A DNA stretch of 64,000 nt from Natronomonas salina (GTDB taxonomy: Archaea > Halobacteriota > Halobacteria > Halobacteriales > Haloarculaceae): contig NZ_CP058335.1 in NCBI RefSeq assembly GCF_013391105.1, forward strand, positions 2,108,001 to 2,172,000. The letters run 5' to 3'. Shown piece by piece: positions 53,552-62,671 of this stretch. The first letter of the stretch is position 1. Each line of letters opens with the position of its first letter. Position numbers and translations under genes: made by a program. Under the pieces are notes generated by a model. That model made no database searches. It was given only the letters and a program-made list of their open reading frames with translations, and was not told the DNA's origin.

Positions 53552-53925
53552 TTCGTGCCGCACTGACCTCTATCGAAATGGACGAGACGTAGTTCACCAG
53601 TCGTATCCCGCGTTCACTCCAGCGTCAATCGGTTCTTTTGAATCGGTCTCGGCGTCTCGAGGTCCAGAACCCCCTCCTGAGGGCATTCGAGGGTCGTAAG
53701 CGACGGTTTCGAGGCAGAAACGCCAGCCAGTGGCCTATTCTGAATGATTTCTCCACCTATCTCGTCACCTTCAGACCGTAATTGAACAGTCCGCCACCCA
53801 GATGCATTGTATTGCAAGGCTCAAATACCCCTTCTTCTTTGGCTTCCTAAGGAGAACGGCATTGAACGATGCGCCCCTCTCTCTAGATAGAGATCGCGTC
53901 TGAACGCGACTCACCGATCACGACC
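53552..53925. other. Gap before SHOCT-permease operon
   Basis: No gene is supported. A low-complexity CTCTCTCTAGATAGAGAT tract (from ~53877) and an inverted repeat (53894-53909) precede the SHOCT gene. Confidence 0.4.
53894..53909. promoter_or_regulatory. Inverted repeat before SHOCT-permease operon
   Basis: TCGCGT and ACGCGA flank a 4-nt CTGA spacer, ending 16 nt before the ATG at 53926. It is a candidate operator for a metal-responsive regulator. Confidence 0.4.
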
Positions 53926-54297
53926 ATGACCACCGATACAATCGACCGAAAACTCGTCTGGATCGTCCTCGCGATCATCGCTGCCCTGGTCGTCGTCCCC
54001 GCCGTCGGGATGGGCTTCGGGATGATGGGAACCGGACCGATGATGGGCGGGGCGTGGGGTGACCACATGTGGGGCGCGAGCGGCGCGTCCGGCTGGATGC
54101 TGGTCTTCGCCGTAGTCATGCAACTCGGCTTCCTCGCCGTCCTCTTCGCGGCCGTCTACCTCGGCTATCAGGCGCTGACTACACAGGCTGATTCGTCCGA
54201 CCCGGCGCTCGAGGAACTCCGGAGCGCCTATGCACGTGGTGATTTGAGCGACGAGGAATATGAACGACGTCGCGAGCGACTCGAATCCGATTCGTAG
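53926..54297 (+). CDS. Met-rich membrane protein with SHOCT domain (second copy)
   Basis: The product is 123 aa. Helix 1 (~9-32) runs into a Met/Gly/His/Trp-rich loop (GFGMMGTGPMMGGAWGDHMW). Helix 2 is at ~56-82, then SHOCT reads DPALEELRSAYARGDLSDEE. It is paralogous to the protein at 12889. Its stop is 10 nt before the start of the YHS permease, so the two are one operon and likely serve the same metal. Confidence 0.85.
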   Translation: MTTDTIDRKLVWIVLAIIAALVVVPAVGMGFGMMGTGPMMGGAWGDHMWGASGASGWMLVFAVVMQLGFLAVLFAAVYLGYQALTTQADSSDPALEELRSAYARGDLSDEEYERRRERLESDS

Positions 54298-54307
54298 TAC
54301 ACGTACC

Positions 54308-55708
54308 ATGTCACCGATACTGGGCGCTGAATTCATCGAAGCCCTCCGAATCGGGGTCGGGTTCCTCTGGACGGCGGCGTGGGCGATCATCATGGGGTTG
54401 GTGATCACCAGTCTCGTCCAGGTATACGTCTCGAAAGAGCGGATGGCCACCGTCCTCGGTGAGGGAGACGTCGCTGGCGTCACGAAGGCGACGCTGTTCG
54501 GCGCCGCCAGCAGCGGGTGCAGCTTCGGCGCCGTCGCCATCGGGAAGGGTTTGTTCAAGAAGGGGGCCCACGTCGTGACGTTCCTCGCGTTCATGTTCGC
54601 CTCGACGAACCTCATCGTCGAACTCGGGTTGATGATCCTGATCCTGCTCGGCTGGGAGTTCCTGGTCGCCGAGCTGCTCGGTGGCCTTATTCTCATCGCG
54701 GTGATGGCCGTCATCGTCCACCTGACGCTCCCCGAAACCCTCTTCGAGCAGGTCCGCAAGGAGCTGAACCGGCGAGATAATGACCACGGTGTCTCGGAGG
54801 ACCCCACCTGCGGGATGGAAGGGAAGGACGAGTACTCCATCGTCACGGACGGCGGGGAGACCTTGAGGTTCTGCTCGGAAGGCTGCATGGAGACCTACCA
54901 GCAGCAGGTGGCTAGCAACGGAGACTGGCGGGACGAGCTCCGGTCGTGGGGTGGCTGGTACAAGGTCGCCAACCAGTATCGGAAGGAGTGGTCGATGCTC
55001 TACAAGGACGTGATCGCGGGCTTCCTGATCTCGGGGTTCGTCATCGTGTTCGTCCCGCAGTGGGTCTGGAACACGCTCTTCCTCCAGGGCGACGGGTTGC
55101 TCGTCAGCGCCGAGAACGCGGTTATGGGCGTGGCCATCGCGGTCATCAGCTTCGTCGGCAGTATGGGCAACGTCCCGTTCGCCGTTGCGCTGTGGGGCGG
55201 TGGCGTGAGCTTCGCCGGTGTCATCGCGTTCGTTTACGCCGACCTCATCACGGTCCCGGTGCTCAACGTCTACCGGAAGTACTACGGCTGGAAGGTGATG
55301 CTGTATATTCTCGGCGTGTTCTTCGTGACGATGGCCTTCACCGGCTTCCTCATGGAGCAACTGTTCGACGCCCTGGGGATCGTTCCCGACCTCGCCGGCG
55401 GCATGACTGCCAGCGAGCAGACGTATTTCGAACTGAACTACACGTTCTACCTCAACCTGGTCGCGTTCGCCCTCTCGGGGTTCCTCCTGTACGTCTACCG
55501 CCGGGGCCTAGGGGCGCCCGGCCGATATCGGGATCCGGTCTGCGGGATGCGAACCGACGAGGACGGACCGAGCACGACCCACGAGGGCGAGACCTACCAC
55601 TTCTGCTCGACGGCCTGCAAGCGATCCTTCGAGGAGTCGCCCGAGGAATTCGCCACTGTCGATCCAGTCGTTTCCGCCAGCCACGACCACAACCACGACC
55701 ACCACTGA
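54308..55708 (+). CDS. DUF318/UPF0718 permease with two YHS metal domains
   Basis: The 466-aa product starts MSPILGAEFIEALRIGVGFL (an in-frame ATG 16 codons upstream overlaps the SHOCT gene). Membrane helices carry AASSGCSFGAVAIGKGLFKK, the conserved Cys-containing element of DUF318/ArsP permeases. A cytosolic YHS-like domain (~157-195: [15 protein letters not shown], then FCSEGCMETY) splits the two halves. A second YHS domain is at the C-terminus (DPVCGMRTDEDGPST, HFCSTACKRSF), followed by HDHNHDHH. It probably effluxes a soft metal or metalloid; the substrate is unproven. Confidence 0.85.
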   Translation: MSPILGAEFIEALRIGVGFLWTAAWAIIMGLVITSLVQVYVSKERMATVLGEGDVAGVTKATLFGAASSGCSFGAVAIGKGLFKKGAHVVTFLAFMFASTNLIVELGLMILILLGWEFLVAELLGGLILIAVMAVIVHLTLPETLFEQVRKELNRRDNDHGVSEDPTCGMEGKDEYSIVTDGGETLRFCSEGCMETYQQQVASNGDWRDELRSWGGWYKVANQYRKEWSMLYKDVIAGFLISGFVIVFVPQWVWNTLFLQGDGLLVSAENAVMGVAIAVISFVGSMGNVPFAVALWGGGVSFAGVIAFVYADLITVPVLNVYRKYYGWKVMLYILGVFFVTMAFTGFLMEQLFDALGIVPDLAGGMTASEQTYFELNYTFYLNLVAFALSGFLLYVYRRGLGAPGRYRDPVCGMRTDEDGPSTTHEGETYHFCSTACKRSFEESPEEFATVDPVVSASHDHNHDHH

Positions 55709-55715
55709 AAGCATT

Positions 55716-56366
55716 ATGACCCGAAATACCACCGAATCATCACGGCTCGCCGGTGGTGAGACTACACTTCCGGACCCGTTGGCGGCGTACACGAGGTACG
55801 GGTTGTACGGACTCTTCATGGGGGTGCTCCTCGGGTTCTTTGCATTGTTCACGAACCCGGTGCCGGACCCGTCGTTCCCGTGGTTCTCGTTGCCTGCGCG
55901 GTTCCGAGTACCGTTCACGCAACCGCGCATCGAGCACTGGCCAGTCAGTTACTCGGTCGCCATCTGGCTGTGGATCGTCGGGTTTCCCGCGCTGTTCTTC
56001 GAGGGGTATCGACGGGTCACCAAACTCGGGCCAACCGCCTGGTTGGCCGGCCTTCCAGTCGTCTCGATGCTCACGTGGACGACGTACTGTCGGTTCTTCT
56101 GGCCGAAGTTGACCCCACCATCGTGGAACGCTCCGTCGTACACGTTCGTGTGCTGGCTCTATTGCTCGACGTATGACCCACTCTGGAGTAACCTGGCCTA
56201 TGCTATCGCGATATTCGGTGTTGTAGCTACCATTCTAGCATACAAGAACGATCGATACGGTGACTTCGGGCTCGCAACGTTCGGGGTTTTGGCCCTCCCC
56301 CTCGGTCTTCCGGCTCTCTTCGAGGCGTATCGACGACACATGACTCCGAGTGGGGGACAGACGTGA
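55716..56366 (+). CDS. Membrane protein of unknown function
   Basis: The product is 216 aa with about five helices (LYGLFMGVLLGFFALFTNPV, YSVAIWLWIVGFPALFFEGY, AWLAGLPVVSMLTWTTYCRF and two later). The family is unknown. It follows the permease by 7 nt and overlaps the next gene by 4 nt, so these four genes likely form one transcription unit. A role in metal export or membrane repair is only a guess. Confidence 0.7.
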   Translation: MTRNTTESSRLAGGETTLPDPLAAYTRYGLYGLFMGVLLGFFALFTNPVPDPSFPWFSLPARFRVPFTQPRIEHWPVSYSVAIWLWIVGFPALFFEGYRRVTKLGPTAWLAGLPVVSMLTWTTYCRFFWPKLTPPSWNAPSYTFVCWLYCSTYDPLWSNLAYAIAIFGVVATILAYKNDRYGDFGLATFGVLALPLGLPALFEAYRRHMTPSGGQT

Positions 56367-57052
56367 CCCGACTATCGATGGAGATTCGGCCGCTTATCCG
56401 GAGGATGCGATCCTCGCTGATTAGACGGGACCTGCTCGTCGGGGCGTGGCTCCTCGCCACCGTGGTGGCGTATTATCACAACTTTCTCTTCCTCCAGTCG
56501 CTGGCCCTTTCGTACGGCTACGCCTTTGCTTCCTACGGGATCGGCGTCGTTTACGCACGGTACGATACAACCATTCGGCATCTCCTCGCCATCGGCACGA
56601 TCGGCGGTTTGTTGGAACTCCTCGGAGATCACTTTCTCGTCCACATCGCCGGGACTCTCGTGTACCCGTCGGGGTATCGGTTCCTGTTGAGTTCCCCCGC
56701 CTATATGCCGTTCGCCTGGGCGATCCTCATCACGTTCATGGGATACGTCGGGATTCGCCTCAACGACGAATTCGGAAGGACTGCTGCGTATGTCGGCCCG
56801 GCCATCTTCGCGTTCGTCGCCGAGAGTGGGTACGAATCCCTCGCCAGCCGCGGTGGTGGCTGGGTCTACACCCACGCCCCTCTTGGCTGGATCGGGGATG
56901 CACCGCTGTTCATCATCTTTGCGGAGGCCATTATGTTCGTGACAGTATATTATTGGGTGCGGAGAAGTGCAATTATCGGAGGACTCGGAATCGGCCTGAC
57001 CATCAATGCGGCATACATCGGCGCCTTTTACGCCTTCGTCCTCCTGACCTAA
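56363..57052 (+). CDS. Membrane protein of unknown function
   Basis: The product is 229 aa from a GTG overlapping the upstream stop. Seven or so helices are expected, with conserved-looking polar elements GGLLELLGDHFLVHIAGTLV and GYESLASRGGGWVYTHAPLG. The pattern is loosely like carotenoid-cyclase or desaturase-type membrane domains, but I do not recognise it. It is the last gene of the SHOCT-permease unit. Confidence 0.65.
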   Translation: MTRLSMEIRPLIRRMRSSLIRRDLLVGAWLLATVVAYYHNFLFLQSLALSYGYAFASYGIGVVYARYDTTIRHLLAIGTIGGLLELLGDHFLVHIAGTLVYPSGYRFLLSSPAYMPFAWAILITFMGYVGIRLNDEFGRTAAYVGPAIFAFVAESGYESLASRGGGWVYTHAPLGWIGDAPLFIIFAEAIMFVTVYYWVRRSAIIGGLGIGLTINAAYIGAFYAFVLLT

Positions 57053-57309
57053 TCGAAGGGCGGTTACTGACTGCAGTGAAAGCCCCGCCGATCCATACGG
57101 CTACAGCGATGATATAGTCCTCTTGGCGTTCTCAGGAGCAGATAATGGGCAGCAAATTCCGGTCAAGACCGTGGTTCTCCAGAATCTTTCTCTTCCTCAA
57201 ATCAGTCCGACTCCATTAGCCGCCAGTGAATACCACGAACGAAAGGGATTCGTTTTTTGGCAATGTTCTTGCAAGCGAACTCGATCGATCTATCCGTCTA
57301 CGGACGAGG

Positions 57310-57789
57310 TCAGCGCCGGGCCGCGGGACAGCAGTCCTCGAGGTCCTGGCGCCGCATCGCCTCTCGTCCACAGCTCCGGCATCGATAGTACGACGCGCCC
57401 GTCGAGCGCCCATGTTTGTCGACCTCCTGAATCGGGCCTTCCACCCGGCGTCCGTCTGAGACGTCTTCAGTTGTGCCCTCGGTATCGAGTCCCCCATCGG
57501 CGACCGGGCGTTCCGGAAGGCGACCGTCGGGAGTGGGAACCGTTCGTTGCTGGATCTCCAACTCAACGCGACGGATGTGCTTGCAGCGCTCCGTCGACGC
57601 CCGCTGCTGATCTGGGCAGGTGCACTCACCGAGCGCGACGTCGACGCGGTAGGTGTTCCCCGATTCGCTATGCACGGAGTAGATACCGCCGGTCTTCCGC
57701 AACGAGACCGCCATGTCTTCGGTGCGAGCGCGTCGTGTCCGTGGTTCTGGCAGCGATTCCTCGGTCGTACTGATCGAGTTCTCGGTCAT
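57310..57789 (-). CDS. SWIM zinc-finger protein
   Basis: The product is 159 aa. A SWIM motif C56-x-C58-x10-C69-x-H71 (GECTCPDQQRASTERCKHIR) follows TYRVDVALGE. A C-terminal ribbon YYRCRSCGREAMRRQDLEDC adds a second probable zinc site. SWIM proteins bind DNA or protein partners, often in recombination. A TFB gene lies further upstream on the same strand, 222 nt away. Confidence 0.85.
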   Translation of the reverse strand: MTENSISTTEESLPEPRTRRARTEDMAVSLRKTGGIYSVHSESGNTYRVDVALGECTCPDQQRASTERCKHIRRVELEIQQRTVPTPDGRLPERPVADGGLDTEGTTEDVSDGRRVEGPIQEVDKHGRSTGASYYRCRSCGREAMRRQDLEDCCPAARR

Positions 57790-58011
57790 CGGAGTAACGA
57801 GGGCAGGCTTACTCTGGCCGGCGCCCCACCTGTCGGGGCGCCCGAAAAACCGGACCGATTCAGCAACCGCTGGAATTACGCGTTTCGTACGCGACGCTGT
57901 TTTCTCACAGTCCCAGAATCCATTGCCCAGTCGCAGCGAGCGATGCGATTGCGGATGCTTCCCTGTTCGTCTCCTAGCCAGTCACGAATCGGGCCTTGCA
58001 CCCGCTCGCTC

Positions 58012-58944
58012 TCAGGCCGTCGCGACTGACTGTAGATCTCGATAACGCTCCCGGACGGTCACCGCTGAAACGTCCGCAGCATCGGCGACCGCATCCTGAT
58101 TGAGATGCTCGCCGGTCTGTCTGGAGGCGAGATACAGCGCGCCAGCGGCCGCCCCCATAGGGTTCTGTCCATTTGAGACGCAGTGTTCGTCTGCTTGCTC
58201 CAGGAGTTCACGTGCTCGCCGTTCCGTCTCGTGGTGGGCATCGAGCGCCGAGGCGATCTGCGGGAGATATTGCTCGGGACCCGCCGGCGGGACCGGCAGA
58301 TCCAGCTCACGATTGAGCAGCCGGTAGCAGTGCCGAATCCGCTCTTCGTCCATCTTCGAGACCTGGGCAGTATCGCCGAACGTCCGCGGCTGCTCGTTGA
58401 GTCGACAGACCGCGTACACGCATGCTGTCGCAATTGCCTCGATTGACCTGCCCTGCAGGAGGTTGGCGTCCTGGGCCGTCCGGAAGAGCTGACAGCCCTG
58501 GTCGCGGATACTTTGACTCAGTCCGAGAGCGGCCGTCATCCGCCTGATTTCGACGAAACCCTGGATCTGATTCCGCTCCGTGGTCGACTCCGCCTTCGAC
58601 CGCCGATGTTCACGCCGGAGTCGGTAGAGCTGTCGTTGCTTCTCCTGGGTCAGTTGTCGGTCGTCACTGTCCCGGCCCCAGCCGATCTCCGTCCCGATGC
58701 CCCGGTCGTGTCGCGCAACTGTGTTCGGAGACCCTGCACGCCGGCTGTTTGTGGAATCATCGTCAAACTCGCGCCACTCCGGGCCACGATCGATTCGCTC
58801 GCCAGCGATGACGAGGCCGCAGTCGTCACAGACCGTCTCGCGACTGTTCGTCGTGACGCGGCCACTGCACTCCGGGCACGTGTTCTGGTCGTTCTGCTGG
58901 ACGTCTTCGTCGACCGTCTGTTGGTAGATATGTCTCGAAGCCAT
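58012..58944 (-). CDS. tfb: Transcription initiation factor B (TFB)
   Basis: The product is 310 aa. The N-terminal zinc ribbon is C23-x2-C26-x12-C39-x2-C42 (CPECSGRVTTNSRETVCDDC). The B-reader/linker EWREFDDDSTNSRRAGSPNT is followed by two cyclin folds (~115-205 and ~210-305) ending DADVSAVTVRERYRDLQ-type helices. Haloarchaea carry many TFBs. Divergence in the B-finger and helices suggests a specialised factor rather than the housekeeping one. It may drive the stress genes here, which is untested. Confidence 0.93.
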   Translation of the reverse strand: MASRHIYQQTVDEDVQQNDQNTCPECSGRVTTNSRETVCDDCGLVIAGERIDRGPEWREFDDDSTNSRRAGSPNTVARHDRGIGTEIGWGRDSDDRQLTQEKQRQLYRLRREHRRSKAESTTERNQIQGFVEIRRMTAALGLSQSIRDQGCQLFRTAQDANLLQGRSIEAIATACVYAVCRLNEQPRTFGDTAQVSKMDEERIRHCYRLLNRELDLPVPPAGPEQYLPQIASALDAHHETERRARELLEQADEHCVSNGQNPMGAAAGALYLASRQTGEHLNQDAVADAADVSAVTVRERYRDLQSVATA

Positions 58945-59021
58945 CGAACGTCACGAGGCACGCATCAGAGCGCCCCTCACCCGTCAGGGGCCAACAAACC
59001 CCTTCCAGCGAGAGCAGCGGA

Positions 59022-59120
59022 CTAGCTACTCTCGAGCTCGGCGAACCGCTCTCGGAGTGCCGCTTCCCGTTCCTCGAAGGTCTCTACTTGGTAGAAGGTG
59101 AGACGCTGGAGACGGCTCGG
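59022..59120 (-). pseudogene. C-terminal remnant of unrecognised gene
   Basis: The minus strand reads PSRLQRLTFYQVETFEEREA, then ALRERFAELESS and a TAG at 59022. The helical, acidic tail looks coding, but upstream the frame is closed by a TGA. It appears to be what remains of a gene lost when the neighbouring operon was assembled. Confidence 0.35.
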
Positions 59121-59220
59121 GGTTGTTCAGAAGTCGCCGGCGATGAATCCGAGGCCCAGAAGTTCAACTGAGAAAGGAGCCAGGAACACCGTCCGTTACT
59201 GTATATAAATTCACCCGATT

Positions 59221-59246
59221 ACCGGAATTCCGGTTACATATATAAG
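59221..59246 (+). promoter_or_regulatory. Palindromic operator and TATA of defence-like operon
   Basis: ACCGGAATTCCGGT (59221-59234) is a perfect 14-bp palindrome. TATATAA (59239-59245) lies ~26 nt before the ATG at 59269, implying a leaderless transcript. A second TATA-like GTATATAAAT sits just upstream of the palindrome. The first gene product is a winged-helix protein and a natural candidate to bind here. Confidence 0.65.
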
Positions 59247-59268
59247 TCTCGCCGATAACCTAGATACA

Positions 59269-59880
59269 ATGCTACTCGAGAAACCGGCTCGGGAGCGTGG
59301 GTTCAAGAAAGAACGCCTCCATCGGGTGTTGTTGAATCACGCTACTGGTGAACTGAGCCGCTATGCAGTCGCCAACGAGGCGGACGTCTCCACGTCGTGG
59401 GCGTACGACTACCTCGACCAGCTCGAAGATGACGGGCTCATCGAGGATACCACCGTCCTCGACCCAGCAGCCCTCTATAACCACTGGGTGGAGACGCGGA
59501 TCGAACCGAACTCGGTGCGCGTCTCGCTCCAACAGCCACTGGAGACCATTCGCGAGGCAAACCTTGACTACGCGCTCACGACCGACGAAGCCGAACAGGT
59601 ACACCAAGGGTTCCTGTTCGCGTCGACGACGGCACTCTACGTGCGAGGCGATGACATCGGCGACTGGCTGAACGTGATTGAACAGAAGGGGTTCGTCGGC
59701 GGCGGGAACACCGAACTCCGCGCGACCGACGAGCACGTCTTTTACAATACCCAGACGGTCGACGAGGTCACGACCGTCTCGATTCCACAGCTGACCGTCG
59801 ATCTTCTCGACGAGGACGGTCCGGCAGTCGAAGCTGCGAATCGGCTACTGAAGCGATACCACGGGTTGACCGATGAGTAA
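59269..59880 (+). CDS. Winged-helix protein, AbiEi-like antitoxin candidate
   Basis: The product is 203 aa, starting [20 protein letters not shown]. The N-terminal winged helix reads [20 protein letters not shown] and [20 protein letters not shown]. The C-terminal ~120 residues form an alpha/beta domain. Its stop overlaps the next start by 8 nt, so the pair is translationally coupled. By position it resembles the regulator/antitoxin of AbiE-type pairs, whose second gene is a nucleotidyltransferase as here. Autoregulation through the upstream palindrome is inferred. Confidence 0.75.
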   Translation: MLLEKPARERGFKKERLHRVLLNHATGELSRYAVANEADVSTSWAYDYLDQLEDDGLIEDTTVLDPAALYNHWVETRIEPNSVRVSLQQPLETIREANLDYALTTDEAEQVHQGFLFASTTALYVRGDDIGDWLNVIEQKGFVGGGNTELRATDEHVFYNTQTVDEVTTVSIPQLTVDLLDEDGPAVEAANRLLKRYHGLTDE

Positions 59881-62671
59881 CGCGGATCGCAGCCAGTACG
59901 CCGAGCCGGTGACGACCCTCTCGGAAGGCGAACTGCAAGACGTCCTCTCGGCTGCCGAACCACCCGTCTGTCTACTCGGCGGGTGGGCGGTCCACCTCCA
60001 AGTCACGGGCGGCTTCCAAGACGCCCACGGCCGCACGTATATTGGCTCCAGAGACATCGACCTCGGAATCCACGTCGACCCCTCGTGGTCAACTGACGAA
60101 TTGCAGGCAGCATCGGTCGCAACCACGCTCGACCGTATCGAGAACGACCTCGGGTACAGCCGCGGGCGGTTCGGCTTCTACCAGCAGTTCCACAGGGATA
60201 CACACGAACGCCTCGACGACGCAGCGGCGCGCGACCAGCCGGCACACAACGTCTTCCGGGTCGACATTGACGTCATCCCGGATACGACAGCACTCGACGT
60301 CTTTCAGGATACCTTTGGATTTCGTCCACCGGCTGAATCCCTGCTCGAACCGGTGTTCGAGACAGACACGGGTGAGCCGCTCGCTGACTACGTTGACTGG
60401 GAGAATCCGCCGAAGGCATTCATCGCCCCAGCTGAACTCCTCGCTGCGATGAAGGTCCGGGCATTCCCGGACCGCGATAAGAGCCACAAGCGACTGAAGG
60501 ACCTCGCCGACCTGCATGGAAGGGAAGGACGAGTACTCAATGCTGAGGAGGCGCGGACGATTCTGGAGCGCGTGGAGGAGAACCTGTACGGCATCGACAT
60601 CAACCCGTTCGCCGTCCACATTTCACAGATAAATCTCCTGTTCAGGACTGTTGACCTGTACGACAAGGTGACGGAGCAGTACCCAGGTTACACGATGGAT
60701 GGTTTCGAGATTCATGTTGCTGACACGCTGACTCCGACGGTTCGGGAGAAGCAGGAGAAGGACTTGGATGATGATGGTGACCGAGAGCAGTCCCAGCTCA
60801 CACAGTTCGCTAACTACAACGGCCGGGCGCAGGCGTTCCTCGATGATCGGAACGACGTGGACGAGATTAAGGACGAGATGGAGTTCGATGTGGTGATTGC
60901 GAACCCGCCGTACGTGAAGACGCAGAACATCACGGGGCCGAAAGAGGAGTACGCGGAACGGTACTCGTCCATCGTGGACAAGGGTGCGGACATCTACGTG
61001 CCGTTCATCGAGCGGGGGTTGGAGTGGCTCGCCGATGATGGCCGAATCTCGTACATTTGCCCCAACAGGCTGTTTATGCACGAATACTCGGCCGAGATTC
61101 GTGATATGCTCGTCGAGGAGCCGTTGACCACGCTCATTGACTTCAAGGATGTCGAGGTGTTCGACGCGGCTACACCGTACCCGTGCATCTTCGTGATTGA
61201 CCGGGATATCGTCGCTGATGTCGAGGATGTCCGATGTGCGCGATTCGCCGAGGAGCGAGATCGGGTTCTGGAAGAGATCTATGAGCTCGACGAGTGGGTG
61301 ACGCCGAGCGACGTTGAAGAGTACGATCTGTACAAGTACTCGAAGGATGCGCTTCGAGAGGATAACCAGGACGAGTACCTCGATTGCTGGAAGCCGATGC
61401 CTGACCGTGAGCGAGAGGTGTTCGATACGATTGTAGACCAGTCCGACTTTCGCGTTGGCGATATTGCGTCCGAGGTGTTCGTTGGGACGCAGACGAGCGC
61501 GAACACAGTCTATATCGGCGAGATTGTCAGTGAGACAGACGAGGAGGGAGTTGTCGAATTTGCTCCGAGTGGGTACGACGAAACGTACCCGATAGAGAAG
61601 AACATCCTCACACGCGTCCTCAAGGGGAAGGAGATTGACCGGTGGGGAGTTGATTGGGCGGGCCTCTGGATGATTCTCCCGTATCACGTCTCATCTGACA
61701 ATTTCGAGGTGATTTCGCAGGAGGAGATGCAGGAGGAGATGCCGCACGCGTGGGAGTATTTCCAAGAATTCGAGGAGAATGTGAAGTCGAGGGATTCGGG
61801 CAAGATGCGTGGCGAGCCCGGGTGGTACGGTTTCGTCTATCCGAAGAACTTGACGAAGTTCGAACCGGCCAAGATTATGGTGAACATCTTGAGCAGTTAC
61901 AACCGGTTCGCCGTGGACACCGAGGGGGAGTACTACTTCGTCGGTGGTGGGAACGCAGGAGGGTACGGTATTCAGCTCCGAAACGAGTACGCTTCGTCCG
62001 AAGAGGATCACCTGTACTACGCAGGGCTGTTGAACTCGAAGGTGATCGAGTACTGGCACAAGCACGTCGCCCCGATTTTTGGTGGGAAGTACTACAGTTA
62101 CAATCAGCGGTTCCTCGAGCCGCATCCCATCGTCCTGCCGTCGAACGCTCCCGATGACCGCATCGAGGAGTTGGCCGAGGAGATCAAGGAGACGCGCGAT
62201 GCAATCGCGGAACTGGAGTACAGGACGAGTGACCTGCGGAACTACTTGGGGGATTACGAGGACTCGAGCGAGGTGATTGATCTCGCCAAAAGGGTCAATC
62301 TCGATGACGAGGATTACCGTCAGCAGCCGATTCGGAAGGACATGTCGGACGATGGGGAGCATCTCGTGGTGATGAAGCAGGGGCACGAGCTGGCGTTCGA
62401 TGATGACCGCGTTCGGGACTTCGTGTATGAGCGAGTGACGTTGGAGGATCGGCGGCTGCCTCGGAGGGAGTTGCTGAACTTGGACACGCCGTCACGTGAT
62501 GACGTGGTTGAGTTGATGGAGGAGTACGATGGTGATTTGAAGGGGATTGAGGGGTTGAAGGACGAGTTTGACAGCCTGCAGGACGAGTTGGATGATTTGA
62601 TTCTCGACGAGGTCTACGGGCTGGAAGATGGGGACGAGCAGGTTGTCGAGGAGTTCCTCGAGGCCTGGTGA
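59873..62671 (+). CDS. Chimera: nucleotidyltransferase fused to type IIG-like methyltransferase part
   Basis: The product is 932 aa. Residues ~1-215 are a nucleotidyltransferase of the AbiEii/DUF6036 kind: GG36-37 in [11 protein letters not shown]61/D63 in SRDIDLGI, a third acidic strand VDIDVI (~130-135) and [20 protein letters not shown]. Residues ~226-932 match Eco57I/type IIG or PglX-like enzymes: [23 protein letters not shown] at 344-347, a TRD, and late [17 protein letters not shown]. The SAM-binding motif I normally preceding YGIDINP is absent. The junction lies near residues 216-222. Codon use is more AT-rich beyond ~60540. Confidence 0.85.
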   Translation: MSNADRSQYAEPVTTLSEGELQDVLSAAEPPVCLLGGWAVHLQVTGGFQDAHGRTYIGSRDIDLGIHVDPSWSTDELQAASVATTLDRIENDLGYSRGRFGFYQQFHRDTHERLDDAAARDQPAHNVFRVDIDVIPDTTALDVFQDTFGFRPPAESLLEPVFETDTGEPLADYVDWENPPKAFIAPAELLAAMKVRAFPDRDKSHKRLKDLADLHGREGRVLNAEEARTILERVEENLYGIDINPFAVHISQINLLFRTVDLYDKVTEQYPGYTMDGFEIHVADTLTPTVREKQEKDLDDDGDREQSQLTQFANYNGRAQAFLDDRNDVDEIKDEMEFDVVIANPPYVKTQNITGPKEEYAERYSSIVDKGADIYVPFIERGLEWLADDGRISYICPNRLFMHEYSAEIRDMLVEEPLTTLIDFKDVEVFDAATPYPCIFVIDRDIVADVEDVRCARFAEERDRVLEEIYELDEWVTPSDVEEYDLYKYSKDALREDNQDEYLDCWKPMPDREREVFDTIVDQSDFRVGDIASEVFVGTQTSANTVYIGEIVSETDEEGVVEFAPSGYDETYPIEKNILTRVLKGKEIDRWGVDWAGLWMILPYHVSSDNFEVISQEEMQEEMPHAWEYFQEFEENVKSRDSGKMRGEPGWYGFVYPKNLTKFEPAKIMVNILSSYNRFAVDTEGEYYFVGGGNAGGYGIQLRNEYASSEEDHLYYAGLLNSKVIEYWHKHVAPIFGGKYYSYNQRFLEPHPIVLPSNAPDDRIEELAEEIKETRDAIAELEYRTSDLRNYLGDYEDSSEVIDLAKRVNLDDEDYRQQPIRKDMSDDGEHLVVMKQGHELAFDDDRVRDFVYERVTLEDRRLPRRELLNLDTPSRDDVVELMEEYDGDLKGIEGLKDEFDSLQDELDDLILDEVYGLEDGDEQVVEEFLEAW

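Larger units (their letters stand above)
58945..59268. other. Junction region before defence-like operon
   Basis: It holds a gene tail remnant (59022-59120), two TATA-like elements (59200-59211 and 59237-59246) and a perfect 14-bp palindrome. No intact gene. Confidence 0.5.
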
